Assembly: GCF_000196795.1 (NCBI RefSeq) | Contig: NC_014259.1 | Span: 3,906,001 to 3,970,000, forward strand | DNA: 64,000 nucleotides | Reading direction: 5' to 3' | Source: Acinetobacter oleivorans DR1 | GTDB lineage: Bacteria; Pseudomonadota; Gammaproteobacteria; Pseudomonadales; Moraxellaceae | In this document: piece after piece, positions 18,052 through 26,591 of the stretch | Numbering within the stretch: position 1 is the stretch's first letter | How the letters are laid out: the number at the start of each line of letters is the position of its first letter | Made by a program: the position numbers and the translations under genes | The notes under the pieces: generated by a model | Seen by the model: the letters and a program-made list of their open reading frames with translations, nothing else | Told to the model about the DNA's origin: nothing | Database searches by the model: none

Positions 18052-19107
18052 ATGCGCAAAATCATTCATATCGATATGGATGCCTTTTATGCATCAGTCG
18101 AATTGCGAGAGCGTCCTGATCTAAAGCATCTCCCTGTAGTTATTTCTTCGCATCATCCGCGAGCTGTCATTGCTGCTGCATCTTATCCTGCCCGTGAATT
18201 TGGTTTGCGTTCAGCCATGTCGATGAGTCAGGCAAGAAAACTATGCCCTCAGGTCGTTATTATTGAGCCAAATTTTGAAAAATATCGCACAGTCTCTGCT
18301 CAAATTCACTCTATTTTTCAGCAATATACTCTGCTTATTGAACCTTTATCTTTAGATGAAGCCTATTTGGATGTCACAGAAAATCTAAAACAGATTGCGA
18401 GTGCAACCGAGGTTGCGATGCATATTCGGGAAGATATATTTAGGTTAACTGGACTGACTGCATCAGCAGGTGTAGCTCCTAATAAATTTTTGGCAAAAAT
18501 TGCTTCAGATTGGAATAAACCGAATGGCTTATGTGTAATTAAACCTTCTCAGGTTGCTAGTTTTATTCAAGACCTGCCACTTAAAAAGATTCCTGGCGTC
18601 GGTAAAGTCACTCAGGAAAAATTACAGCAACTTCAACTACATACTTTGGGCGATTTACAGAAAATTGAAGAGGCTATTTTAGTTCACCACTTCGGTAAAT
18701 ATGGACAACAACTCTACCTATATGCACAAGGAATTGACCATAGACCTGTTCAAGCTGAAAGAGCCCGCCAACAAATTTCGAAAGAGACCACTTTCGATAG
18801 TGACTTTACTTTGGTTCAATGTCAGCCCTATTGGCAGGGACTAGCCGAGAAAGTCTGGCAAAGCTTAGAGAAAAAACAGCTCAATGCACGTGGTGTGAAT
18901 ATTAAGCTTAAACTCAAGAATTTTCAGACTTTACAACATAGTAAAAGCTTTAAAAGACCGATCCAGTCGCTACAGGACTTAATCCAAGTTTTATTTTTAT
19001 TATTAAATGAAATGCAGATTCCTGAACATTTTCAGTTTCGCTTAATTGGTATAGGAGTTTATCAATTACAGACCCAAGCGGATGACTTCCAACTTAACCT
19101 TTGGTGA
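18052..19107 (+). CDS. dinB: DNA polymerase IV (translesion Y-family)
   Basis: A 351-residue protein, the same length as E. coli Pol IV. The catalytic acidic residues are Asp8 and Asp10 (HIDMDAFYASVE) and Asp102-Glu103 (LSLDEAYLDVTE). The HhH region PGVGKVTQEKL follows, then the little-finger domain. The C-terminus QLNLW fits a beta-clamp-binding motif. It copies past damaged bases with low fidelity. The ATG follows the GH25 stop codon after a single base, implying translational coupling. Confidence 0.95.
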   Translation: MRKIIHIDMDAFYASVELRERPDLKHLPVVISSHHPRAVIAAASYPAREFGLRSAMSMSQARKLCPQVVIIEPNFEKYRTVSAQIHSIFQQYTLLIEPLSLDEAYLDVTENLKQIASATEVAMHIREDIFRLTGLTASAGVAPNKFLAKIASDWNKPNGLCVIKPSQVASFIQDLPLKKIPGVGKVTQEKLQQLQLHTLGDLQKIEEAILVHHFGKYGQQLYLYAQGIDHRPVQAERARQQISKETTFDSDFTLVQCQPYWQGLAEKVWQSLEKKQLNARGVNIKLKLKNFQTLQHSKSFKRPIQSLQDLIQVLFLLLNEMQIPEHFQFRLIGIGVYQLQTQADDFQLNLW

Positions 19108-19421
19108 TTGATTAATTTTCACTCGAAAGAGCAACTTTTAAACAAAATAGACTCCCTTTTACTGAGACTTTAGAGTAACCTAATCAACGCATATTCATTA
19201 CCCATGTATTTGCAACATGCCAAAGCAACCTTTACTTTCGGCATATCGTCCTGTGATTGGCGTGACGACCAAATCCGAATATTACAGGGCTCTTCTGATA
19301 CATGGCTTAGATATCCCTTCATCACAATAATCTACTGAAATTCCTTTCTACTTGCTTGCACCAACCCAGTAACTCTTCATAAAATCAAAACTATTAAATA
19401 AAGCCACTCTAGAGCATTTTT
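19108..19421. other. Intergenic region between dinB and ridA-like gene
   Basis: About 314 bases. No terminator is evident directly after dinB. It contains a short open frame (19217-19330) with protein-like composition, listed separately. Nothing else was recognised. Confidence 0.5.
19217..19330 (+). other. Short open frame, possibly a gene relic
   Basis: 37 codons from ATG to TAA beginning MPKQPLLSAYRPVIGVTTKS. RPVIGVTT resembles the N-terminal start of class I glutamine-amidotransferase-like hydrolases (peptidase C26, PuuD type), but the frame stops soon after and there is no clear ribosome site. It could be a decayed fragment, a small protein, or chance. Confidence 0.25.
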
Positions 19422-19775
19422 ATGACGGTAAAGCGTTTACACGTGACTTCACGCTACTGCGAAGTTGCGATTTCAGGTAATTTGGTACATTTAGCTGGCC
19501 AACTCGCAGATGATACAAGCGTAGATGTTACATCACAGACTCAACAAACTTTAGATAATATTGACCGTCTATTGGCAGAAGCTGGAACAGATAAAACCCA
19601 TATTCTTTCTGTTATGATTTTTCTAAAAGATATCGACAAAGATTATGCAGCAATGAATGCTGTTTGGGATGCATGGATTAGTGAAGGACATCCACCAGCA
19701 CGTACTTGTGTAGAATCCAAACTTTATGCGCCAGACGTGCTTGTAGAAATGACGGTTGTTGCAGTACTTCCATAA
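19422..19775 (+). CDS. RidA/YjgF family protein
   Basis: A 117-residue protein of the RidA (YjgF/YER057c) family. The conserved C-terminal block PPARTCVESKL supplies the imine-binding Arg, and MTVVAVLP ends the last strand. RidA proteins deaminate reactive 2-aminoacrylate and related enamines that arise from PLP enzymes. The central sequence (TLDNIDRLLAEAGTDKTH) is of a Rid7-like variant, so activity on 2-aminoacrylate is likely but not certain. Confidence 0.88.
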   Translation: MTVKRLHVTSRYCEVAISGNLVHLAGQLADDTSVDVTSQTQQTLDNIDRLLAEAGTDKTHILSVMIFLKDIDKDYAAMNAVWDAWISEGHPPARTCVESKLYAPDVLVEMTVVAVLP

Positions 19776-19922
19776 TTTTTATAAATATAAAGTGACACTA
19801 AATTGAGCAATATCCCTAGTTATATTGCTCAATTTTTTAGTAGTTTTAACATTTTTAATGTCAGCATGTTATTAAGATCTTCTTTAATGAGTTCTCTAAT
19901 CAATTGCTATAATCTCTAATTT

Positions 19923-20423
19923 TTAAGACTTCACAAACGCATTTGACATTCTCTCTAGTTGCGGCGTTGCATGTAAAGTTGCCATCTCTGTTTCTGGAGT
20001 CAATAAGTCCCTTCTCAGATCGTGATAATCAGGTACCTCACTGTAATGCAGTACACGATAGCCAGCCAATTGTAATAGACGACGTTCATATTGTTGATGC
20101 GCACGGCGTAAACCATTTTCACCAAGAACTACAATGACAACAACCTGATAATTTTGATCAAGTACAACAAAATCAGCTGCCATATTTTGATATTTTCGAC
20201 GTGTATGCGCATATTTTGTAGTTAATAATGCATCAAAGGATACATGTGCCAACACGGTAAATTTAGGTAAAACTGTTTGTAGTCTGGTTAATGTCATTTG
20301 CTCATGACTAGTTAATACTGCACGGCGCTTCAAGGCACTATCATGTTGATGCCTTCGCGAAAGACTTTTCACTGCCATTACAACAGCCAAAAATAATAAT
20401 AAGATCGTGATTAAATAGTACAT
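19923..20423 (-). CDS. DUF2726 domain protein, membrane anchored
   Basis: A 166-residue protein: one N-terminal membrane helix (residues 2-18), a basic stretch (SLSRRHQHDSALKRR), then a DUF2726-like domain with the core ADFVVLDQNYQVVVIVVLG, which resembles the D...ExK fold of restriction-endonuclease-like proteins. Here the usual Glu-x-Lys position reads VVIVVLG, so a nuclease site is not evident. Function unknown. Confidence 0.7.
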   Translation of the reverse strand: MYYLITILLLFLAVVMAVKSLSRRHQHDSALKRRAVLTSHEQMTLTRLQTVLPKFTVLAHVSFDALLTTKYAHTRRKYQNMAADFVVLDQNYQVVVIVVLGENGLRRAHQQYERRLLQLAGYRVLHYSEVPDYHDLRRDLLTPETEMATLHATPQLERMSNAFVKS

Positions 20424-20737
20424 GGGTCCAATCCTTTAGGTTTTTTATAATGATTTTGCTAGATCACACTTTGTTTTAATTGATAACGACACAGCCGTTT
20501 TTTAAAAGGTTCACTTAGTAATTTCACTTGTAGTTATCAAGCTTGGCTTAAATTTAGCCACCCTCACATTATTTATAATCATAGAGTCTACAACAATCAA
20601 GTGCAGCTCGTCAGATTTTTGCTATTTATCATTATTCGTTACGTTTTTTGTACTTTTAATCTTCAAAAATCTCACTATACGATTTAAATAAATACTTTAA
20701 GAACAAAACAGGCTCTATTTAAGAGCCTGTTTTATCA
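20424..20737. other. AT-rich intergenic region
   Basis: About 314 bases between a minus-strand gene start (DUF2726) and the end of minus-strand ygiQ. It contains the ygiQ terminator at its right end and, by inference, the DUF2726 promoter. No RNA gene or ORF recognised. Confidence 0.6.
20705..20733 (-). terminator. Intrinsic terminator of ygiQ
   Basis: ACAGGCTC / GAGCCTGT stem five bases past the ygiQ stop, followed on the minus strand by TTTTG. Confidence 0.85.
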
Positions 20738-23119
20738 CTATCCACGAACCTTGCTTTTAGGTTTACTTTTTCCACCAAATGGTCTTTTCTCACCTGTTTC
20801 ACGAGGAGGCAAACCAGTGTGCTGGGTTAGAACCTGTCCTTTTTGTGGACGTTTTTGCCCTGCTGCTGAACGAGATTGTCCCTGACCACGTTTTGCTGAA
20901 TCACCCGCTACAGAAGAGTTCTTCTTACGTGCCGACTTATATTCACCTTCAGCAGTACCTTGTGGCTGATAGGTCGGGATCAAGTGCTGCTTTGAATTAC
21001 CAATTAAATCTGCACGGCCCATTTCTTTTAAAGCTTCACGAAGTAATGGCCAGTTGTTTGGATCATGGTAGCGTAGGAATGCTTTATGCAGACGACGGCG
21101 TTTCTCACCTTTTACAATATCAACTTTTTCAGTATAGCGAGCGACTTTAGCAAGCGGGTTTTTGCCCGAATAATACATGGTTGTTGCAGTTGCCATTGGC
21201 GATGGATAGAACGTCTGTACTTGATCGGCACGGAAACCATTCTTTTTTAACCAAATTGCAAGGTGCATCATGTCATAATCTGATGTACCCGGATGTGCTG
21301 CAATAAAGTAAGGAATTAAATATTGCTCTTTTCCTGCTTCTTTACTGAAACGGTCAAACATTTGCTTGAAACGATCATAAGTACCAATTCCCGGCTTCAT
21401 CATCTTAGATAAAGGACCATTTTCGGTATGTTCAGGAGCAATTTTTAAATAACCGCCAACGTGATGTTGTACTAGTTCTTTTACATATTCAGGGTTGAGT
21501 ACGGCAAGGTCATAACGTAAACCTGAACCAATCAGAATTTTCTTCACACCTTTAATTGCACGTGCTTTACGATAAAGCTGTACTAAAGGCGCATGATCGG
21601 TATGCAAGTTTTGACAAACGCCCGGATATACACAAGAAGGTTTACGACAGTTCTTCTCAATTTCAGGGTCTTTACAATGCAAACGGTACATGTTTGCCGT
21701 TGGACCACCTAAATCTGAAATAATGCCGGTGAAGTTTGGTGCAGTATCACGGATTTTTTCAATCTCACGTAAGATCGAATCTTCCGAACGGTTTTGGATA
21801 ATACGACCTTCATGTTCTGTAATTGAACAGAATGTACAGCCGCCAAAACAGCCACGCATAATGTTGACCGAGAATTTGATCATATCAAATGCTGGGAAAC
21901 GAGCATCGCCATAAGTAGGATGTGGCAAACGTGCATATGGAAGATCAAAAACATAATCCATTTCCTCAGTCGTTAGAGGAATTGGTGGTGGATTGATCCA
22001 GACATCACGTTCACCATGGCGTTGAACCAAAGCACGGGCATTACCCGGATTAGTTTCAAGATGCAAAATACGGTTTGCATGCGCGTAAAGCACGTGATCA
22101 TTCGCCACTTCTTCAAAAGAAGGTAAACGAATCACCGCTAACTCGCGTGGAGGTAATTTGTGTTTAATTGCTTTTGACGGTGCTAGCTTTAATTGAACGA
22201 TTTGAGTGTCGTCATCGAGTTTGTCACCTTCACGTACAATCGGATTTGCAACAATCTCTTTCTGGAAATCTTGATACTGAGCTAATGAGTTGCCTTTTTC
22301 TTTTTCAACCTCACAGCCATCAATATCTTCAGTCATGACATATGGGTTAATAATTGGATCAACACGTCCAATCGTATCTACATCATTACTCGCAACTTCA
22401 ACAAACTTTGCTTTTGATGCTTTGTTATGTTTATTAATAATAAATGCTGTACCACGAACATCAGTAATCTCGTGGATTTTTTCACCTTTGGCCAAACGAT
22501 GCATCACATCAATAATGGCACGCTCACCATTACCATACATGAGTAAATCGGCTTTTGAATCCATCAAAATCGAACGACGAACTTTATCTGACCAATAATC
22601 GTAGTGCGCAATACGACGTAAACTACCTTCAATACCACCTAATAACACTGGTACATCTGGGAAAGCTTCACGACAGCGCTGGCAATAAACTGTTGCTGCG
22701 CGGTCAGGACGTTTATTTGGTTCATTGTTTGGAGAATAAGCATCATCAGAACGGATTTTACGATCTGCCGTATAACGGTTAATCATCGAATCCATATTAC
22801 CTGCGGTTACACCCCAAGCAATCGTTGGCTTACCTAAAACGCGGAAGCTTTCAACATTGGTCCAATCTGGCTGCGCAATAATTCCGACACGGAAACCTTG
22901 TGCTTCAAGTACACGCCCAATCACACCCGATACAAATGATGGGTGGTCAATATAAGCATCGCCACAGACTAAAATAAAGTCACATGCATCCCAGCCGAGT
23001 TGGTCCATTTCTTCTCGTGACATCGGCAAAAATGGTGCGGGTTCAAAACACGACGCCCAATATTTGTCGTAATCAAACAGCGCTTTTGGCGCAGTCTGCA
23101 TGGTGTAGGCAGTAGACAT
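20738..23119 (-). CDS. YgiQ family radical SAM protein
   Basis: A 793-residue protein with a B12-binding-like N-terminal region (UPF0313) and a radical SAM core. The iron-sulfur cysteines are Cys424, Cys428 and Cys431 in CFGGCTFC. Further family markers are a second Cys-rich segment (CRKPSCVYPGVCQNLH) and the long N-terminal block with CQRCREAF. The last 70 residues are Lys/Arg/Gly/Pro-rich and probably disordered, possibly RNA-binding. The physiological reaction of YgiQ is unknown. Monocistronic with its own terminator. Confidence 0.92.
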   Translation of the reverse strand: MSTAYTMQTAPKALFDYDKYWASCFEPAPFLPMSREEMDQLGWDACDFILVCGDAYIDHPSFVSGVIGRVLEAQGFRVGIIAQPDWTNVESFRVLGKPTIAWGVTAGNMDSMINRYTADRKIRSDDAYSPNNEPNKRPDRAATVYCQRCREAFPDVPVLLGGIEGSLRRIAHYDYWSDKVRRSILMDSKADLLMYGNGERAIIDVMHRLAKGEKIHEITDVRGTAFIINKHNKASKAKFVEVASNDVDTIGRVDPIINPYVMTEDIDGCEVEKEKGNSLAQYQDFQKEIVANPIVREGDKLDDDTQIVQLKLAPSKAIKHKLPPRELAVIRLPSFEEVANDHVLYAHANRILHLETNPGNARALVQRHGERDVWINPPPIPLTTEEMDYVFDLPYARLPHPTYGDARFPAFDMIKFSVNIMRGCFGGCTFCSITEHEGRIIQNRSEDSILREIEKIRDTAPNFTGIISDLGGPTANMYRLHCKDPEIEKNCRKPSCVYPGVCQNLHTDHAPLVQLYRKARAIKGVKKILIGSGLRYDLAVLNPEYVKELVQHHVGGYLKIAPEHTENGPLSKMMKPGIGTYDRFKQMFDRFSKEAGKEQYLIPYFIAAHPGTSDYDMMHLAIWLKKNGFRADQVQTFYPSPMATATTMYYSGKNPLAKVARYTEKVDIVKGEKRRRLHKAFLRYHDPNNWPLLREALKEMGRADLIGNSKQHLIPTYQPQGTAEGEYKSARKKNSSVAGDSAKRGQGQSRSAAGQKRPQKGQVLTQHTGLPPRETGEKRPFGGKSKPKSKVRG

Positions 23120-23331
23120 GGCTTGCGAATCTCGGCTAGCAGATGGAGGAGAGACATCTAAAGATGAAAGCCGATCATTTTAACATGAATTCCATTCATT
23201 TTCCCTGTTTATAAAACATGCGAAAACAACAATATAGAAATTAATTTGATTAAACTTTACTCAATATTTTATTCTTGGAATAAATACGGCGGAATAAAAT
23301 CCGCCGCAGTTTTAATTTTTATTTATAAAGC

Positions 23332-24591
23332 TTAGAACAAAGCTTTTGGCAAACGAATCTGAATAATCTCATTATCATCAGCCAATTTTGCATTACGTCC
23401 TGTCGAACCTGGGAAGTTATTATCATTGAAAACGGTAAGCGTTGTGCCATTTTCAATAATCACATCTTCAATGGTTTCAAATGGGAAGGCAAAAACCTGT
23501 CCCGTACCAATATCCCCTGCTCTAGCTGTGCCATACAACAAATTCGGGTTAGCAATTTTAATTAAATCAACTAAATCTTCACGGGTTACTAGCTGACCTG
23601 ACTCATTTAATTTAATACGGATTAATTTTTTATAGCCGCCTAAATTATTCTGGGTCGCATCACGTTCAATAATGATTCCTTCTTTATCATTAAAGAGCTG
23701 GAAGTCACCAATATTGGTTGCTTTACTGTCTAATTGGAACCAATAATATTTTCCTGTGTAAGCTTTTTTCTTCACATCAAATTGAGAAATCAATAATTGT
23801 CGTTCCGTTTCTCGAATTGATTTAATTGGCTTTTCTATAAGAGGGTAAAGAAACTGCCCATCCGGTGAAATTGCCATTCCTTCAAAACCACCACTTTGCT
23901 GAACCAAAGGCTCTACAAAATTAATTTGCGCTTTATTAAACTGATTTTGTGGTGAACGTAATTCTTGAGTCGGATTTAATGGATTTGGTAAAGCGATTGG
24001 TGCATCTAATAGCACACCGTCCGCTGAAAAATGAAGTAAATAAGGTCCAAACTCATCCCCAATCCAGTAGGTCCCATCATTAGTACGTTGCATAGACTCT
24101 GGATCAAAATCTGCCCCCGTTAATAAACGCTCAGCTGTATCACCATTCACGATATTAAATGGAATTAATTTGTTCGGATCATGCAGCTGGATAAAGCTTT
24201 GCACAGTTACTTGACCCGTGCCTTTAGCTTTAGTTTTGAAATCAGGTTTTAATTTATAAATACGAAGTAAAAAATCTGCTGAATTATCTTGAGTCCCAAA
24301 ACCATTATCAGCCATTGCCATATAACTGCCATCTTCATTTTTTAATGCAGCAGAAAAGCCTTGTACAGGTTGACCCTTAAATGGAGGATAAATTCCATTT
24401 GCACCTTTCACATATGCCCCAGAGTCTGGGCCAGCAGCATAGGTTTCTACAGGTAATTTGGCAAAAGAAATTAAAGTTGGTTCGGTAACGTTTTCAGTAG
24501 GTGATGTTTGATCTTGATCGTTATCATCATTACATGCGGTCAATCCTAAACTGGCACAGCATAATAATGCGACTAAAGTTTTTTTGCTCAT
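23332..24591 (-). CDS. Esterase-like-activity-of-phytase family lipoprotein
   Basis: About 419 residues. The N-terminus is a lipoprotein signal with lipobox GLTAC, the Cys being lipidated, followed by an acidic Asn/Asp linker. The rest is a beta-propeller-like phytase-esterase domain (ADNGFGTQDNSADFLLRIY, WIGDEFGPYLLHFS, GGFEGMAISPDGQFLYPLIE). Members are exported hydrolases, often of phosphate stress, but the substrate is not established. I prefer the ATG at 24591; another in-frame ATG is at 24603. A 7-bp-arm dyad overlaps the translation start region. Confidence 0.85.
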   Translation of the reverse strand: MSKKTLVALLCCASLGLTACNDDNDQDQTSPTENVTEPTLISFAKLPVETYAAGPDSGAYVKGANGIYPPFKGQPVQGFSAALKNEDGSYMAMADNGFGTQDNSADFLLRIYKLKPDFKTKAKGTGQVTVQSFIQLHDPNKLIPFNIVNGDTAERLLTGADFDPESMQRTNDGTYWIGDEFGPYLLHFSADGVLLDAPIALPNPLNPTQELRSPQNQFNKAQINFVEPLVQQSGGFEGMAISPDGQFLYPLIEKPIKSIRETERQLLISQFDVKKKAYTGKYYWFQLDSKATNIGDFQLFNDKEGIIIERDATQNNLGGYKKLIRIKLNESGQLVTREDLVDLIKIANPNLLYGTARAGDIGTGQVFAFPFETIEDVIIENGTTLTVFNDNNFPGSTGRNAKLADDNEIIQIRLPKALF

Positions 24592-24601
24592 AGTTTTATA
24601 C

Positions 24602-24624
24602 ATTTGGTAAAAAATTAACCAAAT
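24602..24624. promoter_or_regulatory. Dyad overlapping the start of the phytase-like lipoprotein gene
   Basis: ATTTGGT - 9 nt - ACCAAAT directly upstream of the ATG at 24591 and touching the one at 24603. In the mRNA it would form a hairpin over the ribosome site; as DNA it could be an operator. Confidence 0.4.
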
Positions 24625-24738
24625 TTAATCAAGCTTATATGAAGTTTTTACTTCAAAAAGATGAAATCTTTATGGCGAAAATATGACAAACCCAACTGTT
24701 CAATACAGACACAAACTAAATGACTTCATCAAAAAGAA

Positions 24739-25143
24739 TTAAAGTTTCGTTGGCTGATATTCTCCAGCAATTGCTGCATTCAAAAAGTTCTGAAAAGTTG
24801 GGCATTCCATATGATTTTCAGCAGGACACACAGCAGCATGTTGTAATCCTTGACTAATAAAATGTAATCGCTTTGCCATTTGCTCTAGTTGTTCAGCTTT
24901 ATCTTTTAGTTTTTGCCGATCAAGATCAGGCTTACCATCTTGCCCAAACATTGTAGCGATCTCATTTAAAGAAAAACCCGCAGCACGTCCTAAAGCAATA
25001 AGTGCCAGTTGATCAAGCACTTGTTTCCCATATTGCCGACGTAAACCTTGCCGTCCTATCGATTTAATTAATCCTTTCTCTTCATAAAAACGTAGTGTTG
25101 CTGTTGTGACTTTTGCCCTTTTAGCGACTTCACCAATATCCAT
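24739..25143 (-). CDS. MerR family transcriptional regulator with CX7C loop
   Basis: A 134-residue protein: winged helix at residues 1-70 (IGEVAKRAKVTTATLRFYEEKGL), a dimerisation helix (about 73-103), then a C-terminal CX7C loop, Cys106 and Cys114, in the setting CP...CP that matches the CueR/ZntR metal loop. By alignment from the loop, the position that holds Ser (monovalent) or Cys (divalent metals) in those sensors is Lys71 here, so the ligand may not be a classical metal. It is divergent from a three-gene operon whose promoter has a MerR operator. Confidence 0.9.
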   Translation of the reverse strand: MDIGEVAKRAKVTTATLRFYEEKGLIKSIGRQGLRRQYGKQVLDQLALIALGRAAGFSLNEIATMFGQDGKPDLDRQKLKDKAEQLEQMAKRLHFISQGLQHAAVCPAENHMECPTFQNFLNAAIAGEYQPTKL

Positions 25144-25152
25144 AATAACCTC

Positions 25153-25183
25153 TTGACTTCAAGTTAACTTTAACTTGCACAAT
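25153..25183 (+). promoter_or_regulatory. MerR-type promoter and operator
   Basis: The -35 element TTGACT (25153-25158) and the -10-like CACAAT (25178-25183) are 19 bp apart, the over-long spacing typical of MerR-controlled promoters. Between them is a perfect dyad CAAGTT-N6-AACTTG (25160-25177). It faces the DUF2938 operon, and the regulator gene is transcribed the other way from 25143. Confidence 0.85.
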
Positions 25184-25224
25184 AAATTTATCACGTTTCA
25201 GACGTATAAAAGCAAGGTTTCAAA

Positions 25225-25710
25225 ATGAATCTCTCCACAACGTTCTTTCAGGCTTTATGCCTTGGTATTGGCGCAACAGTTATTATGGATATCTGGCTGT
25301 TAATATTAAAGATATTCAAAATTCCGACCTTAAACTTCGGCTTGCTCGGACGCTGGGCTGGTTGGATATTTAAAGGGAAACTCATCCATCAATCTATAGC
25401 TCAAAGCCCTCAAATTAAGGGTGAATATTTTTTAGGTTGGGTTGCTCACTATAGTGTCGGACTAATCTTTTCATTGAGTTTTCTCTTTATTGTCGGCTCA
25501 GATTGGCTTAGCCATTCTCAGTTTTATTCAGCACTTCTGTTTGGTGTAGTCACCGTTCTCATTCCTTTTTTTATTATGCAACCTGCGATGGGTAGTGGTT
25601 TTGCTTCTTCAAAAACACCTCATCCTTTTTTGAACCGCCTAAAAAGTTTGATGAACCATAGTGTTTTTGGTTGTGGCCTATATCTCACTGCAAAACTATT
25701 TCAAATTTAA
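25225..25710 (+). CDS. DUF2938 membrane protein
   Basis: A 161-residue protein with about four membrane helices and the DUF2938 features GLLGRWAGW near residue 40 and HYSVGLIFS near 74. First gene downstream of the MerR operator. The family is uncharacterised; it commonly sits beside MerR regulators. It is followed after 18 bp by a flavodoxin-like reductase, so an operon is likely. The start has an adequate fit to SD AAGCAAGGTT further upstream; exact start not critical. Confidence 0.85.
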   Translation: MNLSTTFFQALCLGIGATVIMDIWLLILKIFKIPTLNFGLLGRWAGWIFKGKLIHQSIAQSPQIKGEYFLGWVAHYSVGLIFSLSFLFIVGSDWLSHSQFYSALLFGVVTVLIPFFIMQPAMGSGFASSKTPHPFLNRLKSLMNHSVFGCGLYLTAKLFQI

Positions 25711-25728
25711 ATAAAGAGGAAAATACTC

Positions 25729-26295
25729 ATGAAAACTGTTGCCATTATTTATCATAGCCGCCAAGGCCACACCCAATTTATTGCTCAGCAAATTCAAACT
25801 GGTATTTTGAGCCATAAAGATATTAAAGTAGATTTACTCAATGCTGAACATCTTGTCGAAAACCCAGAAATCCTAATTCAATATGACGGCTTAATTTGGG
25901 GATCCCCCACTTATTTAGGTGGTGTATCTTCCAAGTTAAAACAACTCATGGATGTGACGGGGCCATTATGGAAAAAACAGAGCTTTAAAGGAAAACTAGC
26001 GGCTGGTTTTACTGTATCTTCCCTTCCCGCAGGTGATAAACAATCAACACTAATTTCACTTTTTACCTTTTGTATGCAACACGGCATGTTATGGGTCGGC
26101 AACCCGATTATGCCAGAACAACACCAAGGTATTCCTTATACTCAAGCAGCCAATCGTCTAGGCTCATGGTCAGGCTTAATGGCTCAGGCTGAACATGGCA
26201 GTAATGCCGATAGTTTTGATGAAGGAGATATTAAAACTGCTCAACAATTCGGAGAAAATTTTGCATTAACCTTAAATGCTTATCAAGGAATATAA
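25729..26295 (+). CDS. Flavodoxin-like NAD(P)H-dependent oxidoreductase (WrbA-like)
   Basis: A 188-residue flavodoxin-fold protein. The FMN phosphate loop is SRQGHT (10-15) and the isoalloxazine-binding loop is GSPTYLGG (63-70); both fit WrbA/NADPH-FMN reductases, which reduce quinones or other electron acceptors with two electrons. It lies in a MerR-controlled operon, which suggests a stress response to quinones, electrophiles or metals (inference). An AGAGGAAAA ribosome site precedes the ATG. Confidence 0.88.
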   Translation: MKTVAIIYHSRQGHTQFIAQQIQTGILSHKDIKVDLLNAEHLVENPEILIQYDGLIWGSPTYLGGVSSKLKQLMDVTGPLWKKQSFKGKLAAGFTVSSLPAGDKQSTLISLFTFCMQHGMLWVGNPIMPEQHQGIPYTQAANRLGSWSGLMAQAEHGSNADSFDEGDIKTAQQFGENFALTLNAYQGI

Positions 26296-26299
26296 GACC

Positions 26300-26512
26300 A
26301 TGAAAGCACAGAGGCTTTTATTCCTCTTCATTTTATCAGGAATGATGTCTTTTATAATTTCAGGCATTTCAACTTTTAAAGTAGTGGGACTAAATCACCA
26401 TTTCCTTTCATTGTGGGTATCGGCTTGGATTATTGCATGGATATTGGCTTTTCCAAGTGTATTGATTTGTGCTCCTATTGCCCAGAAACTTGTCGACATC
26501 GTATTTAAGTAA
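26300..26512 (+). CDS. DUF2798 small membrane protein
   Basis: About 70 residues with two membrane helices and the DUF2798 pattern (LSLWVSAWIIAWILAFPSV, CAPIAQKLV). The ATG at 26300 follows an AAGGA site inside the end of the upstream gene; a longer start at 26276 would overlap it. Third gene of the MerR-controlled operon. Function unknown. Confidence 0.85.
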   Translation: MKAQRLLFLFILSGMMSFIISGISTFKVVGLNHHFLSLWVSAWIIAWILAFPSVLICAPIAQKLVDIVFK

Positions 26513-26519
26513 GTTGATC

Positions 26520-26537
26520 TGTAAGTTAAAACGTACA
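26520..26537 (+). promoter_or_regulatory. GacA-box-like upstream activating sequence
   Basis: TGTAAG (26520-26525), six bases, then CGTACA (26532-26537): one mismatch to TGTAAG-N6-CTTACA, the GacA/UvrY/LetA-family recognition palindrome. Its centre lies about 64 bp before the inferred start of the GGA-hairpin RNA, in the range seen for rsmY and rsmZ. Confidence 0.7.
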
Positions 26538-26591
26538 AAACTTGCGGCGATTTGCGGATATTCATCTTTAGTATTTTTTCATAATATATGA

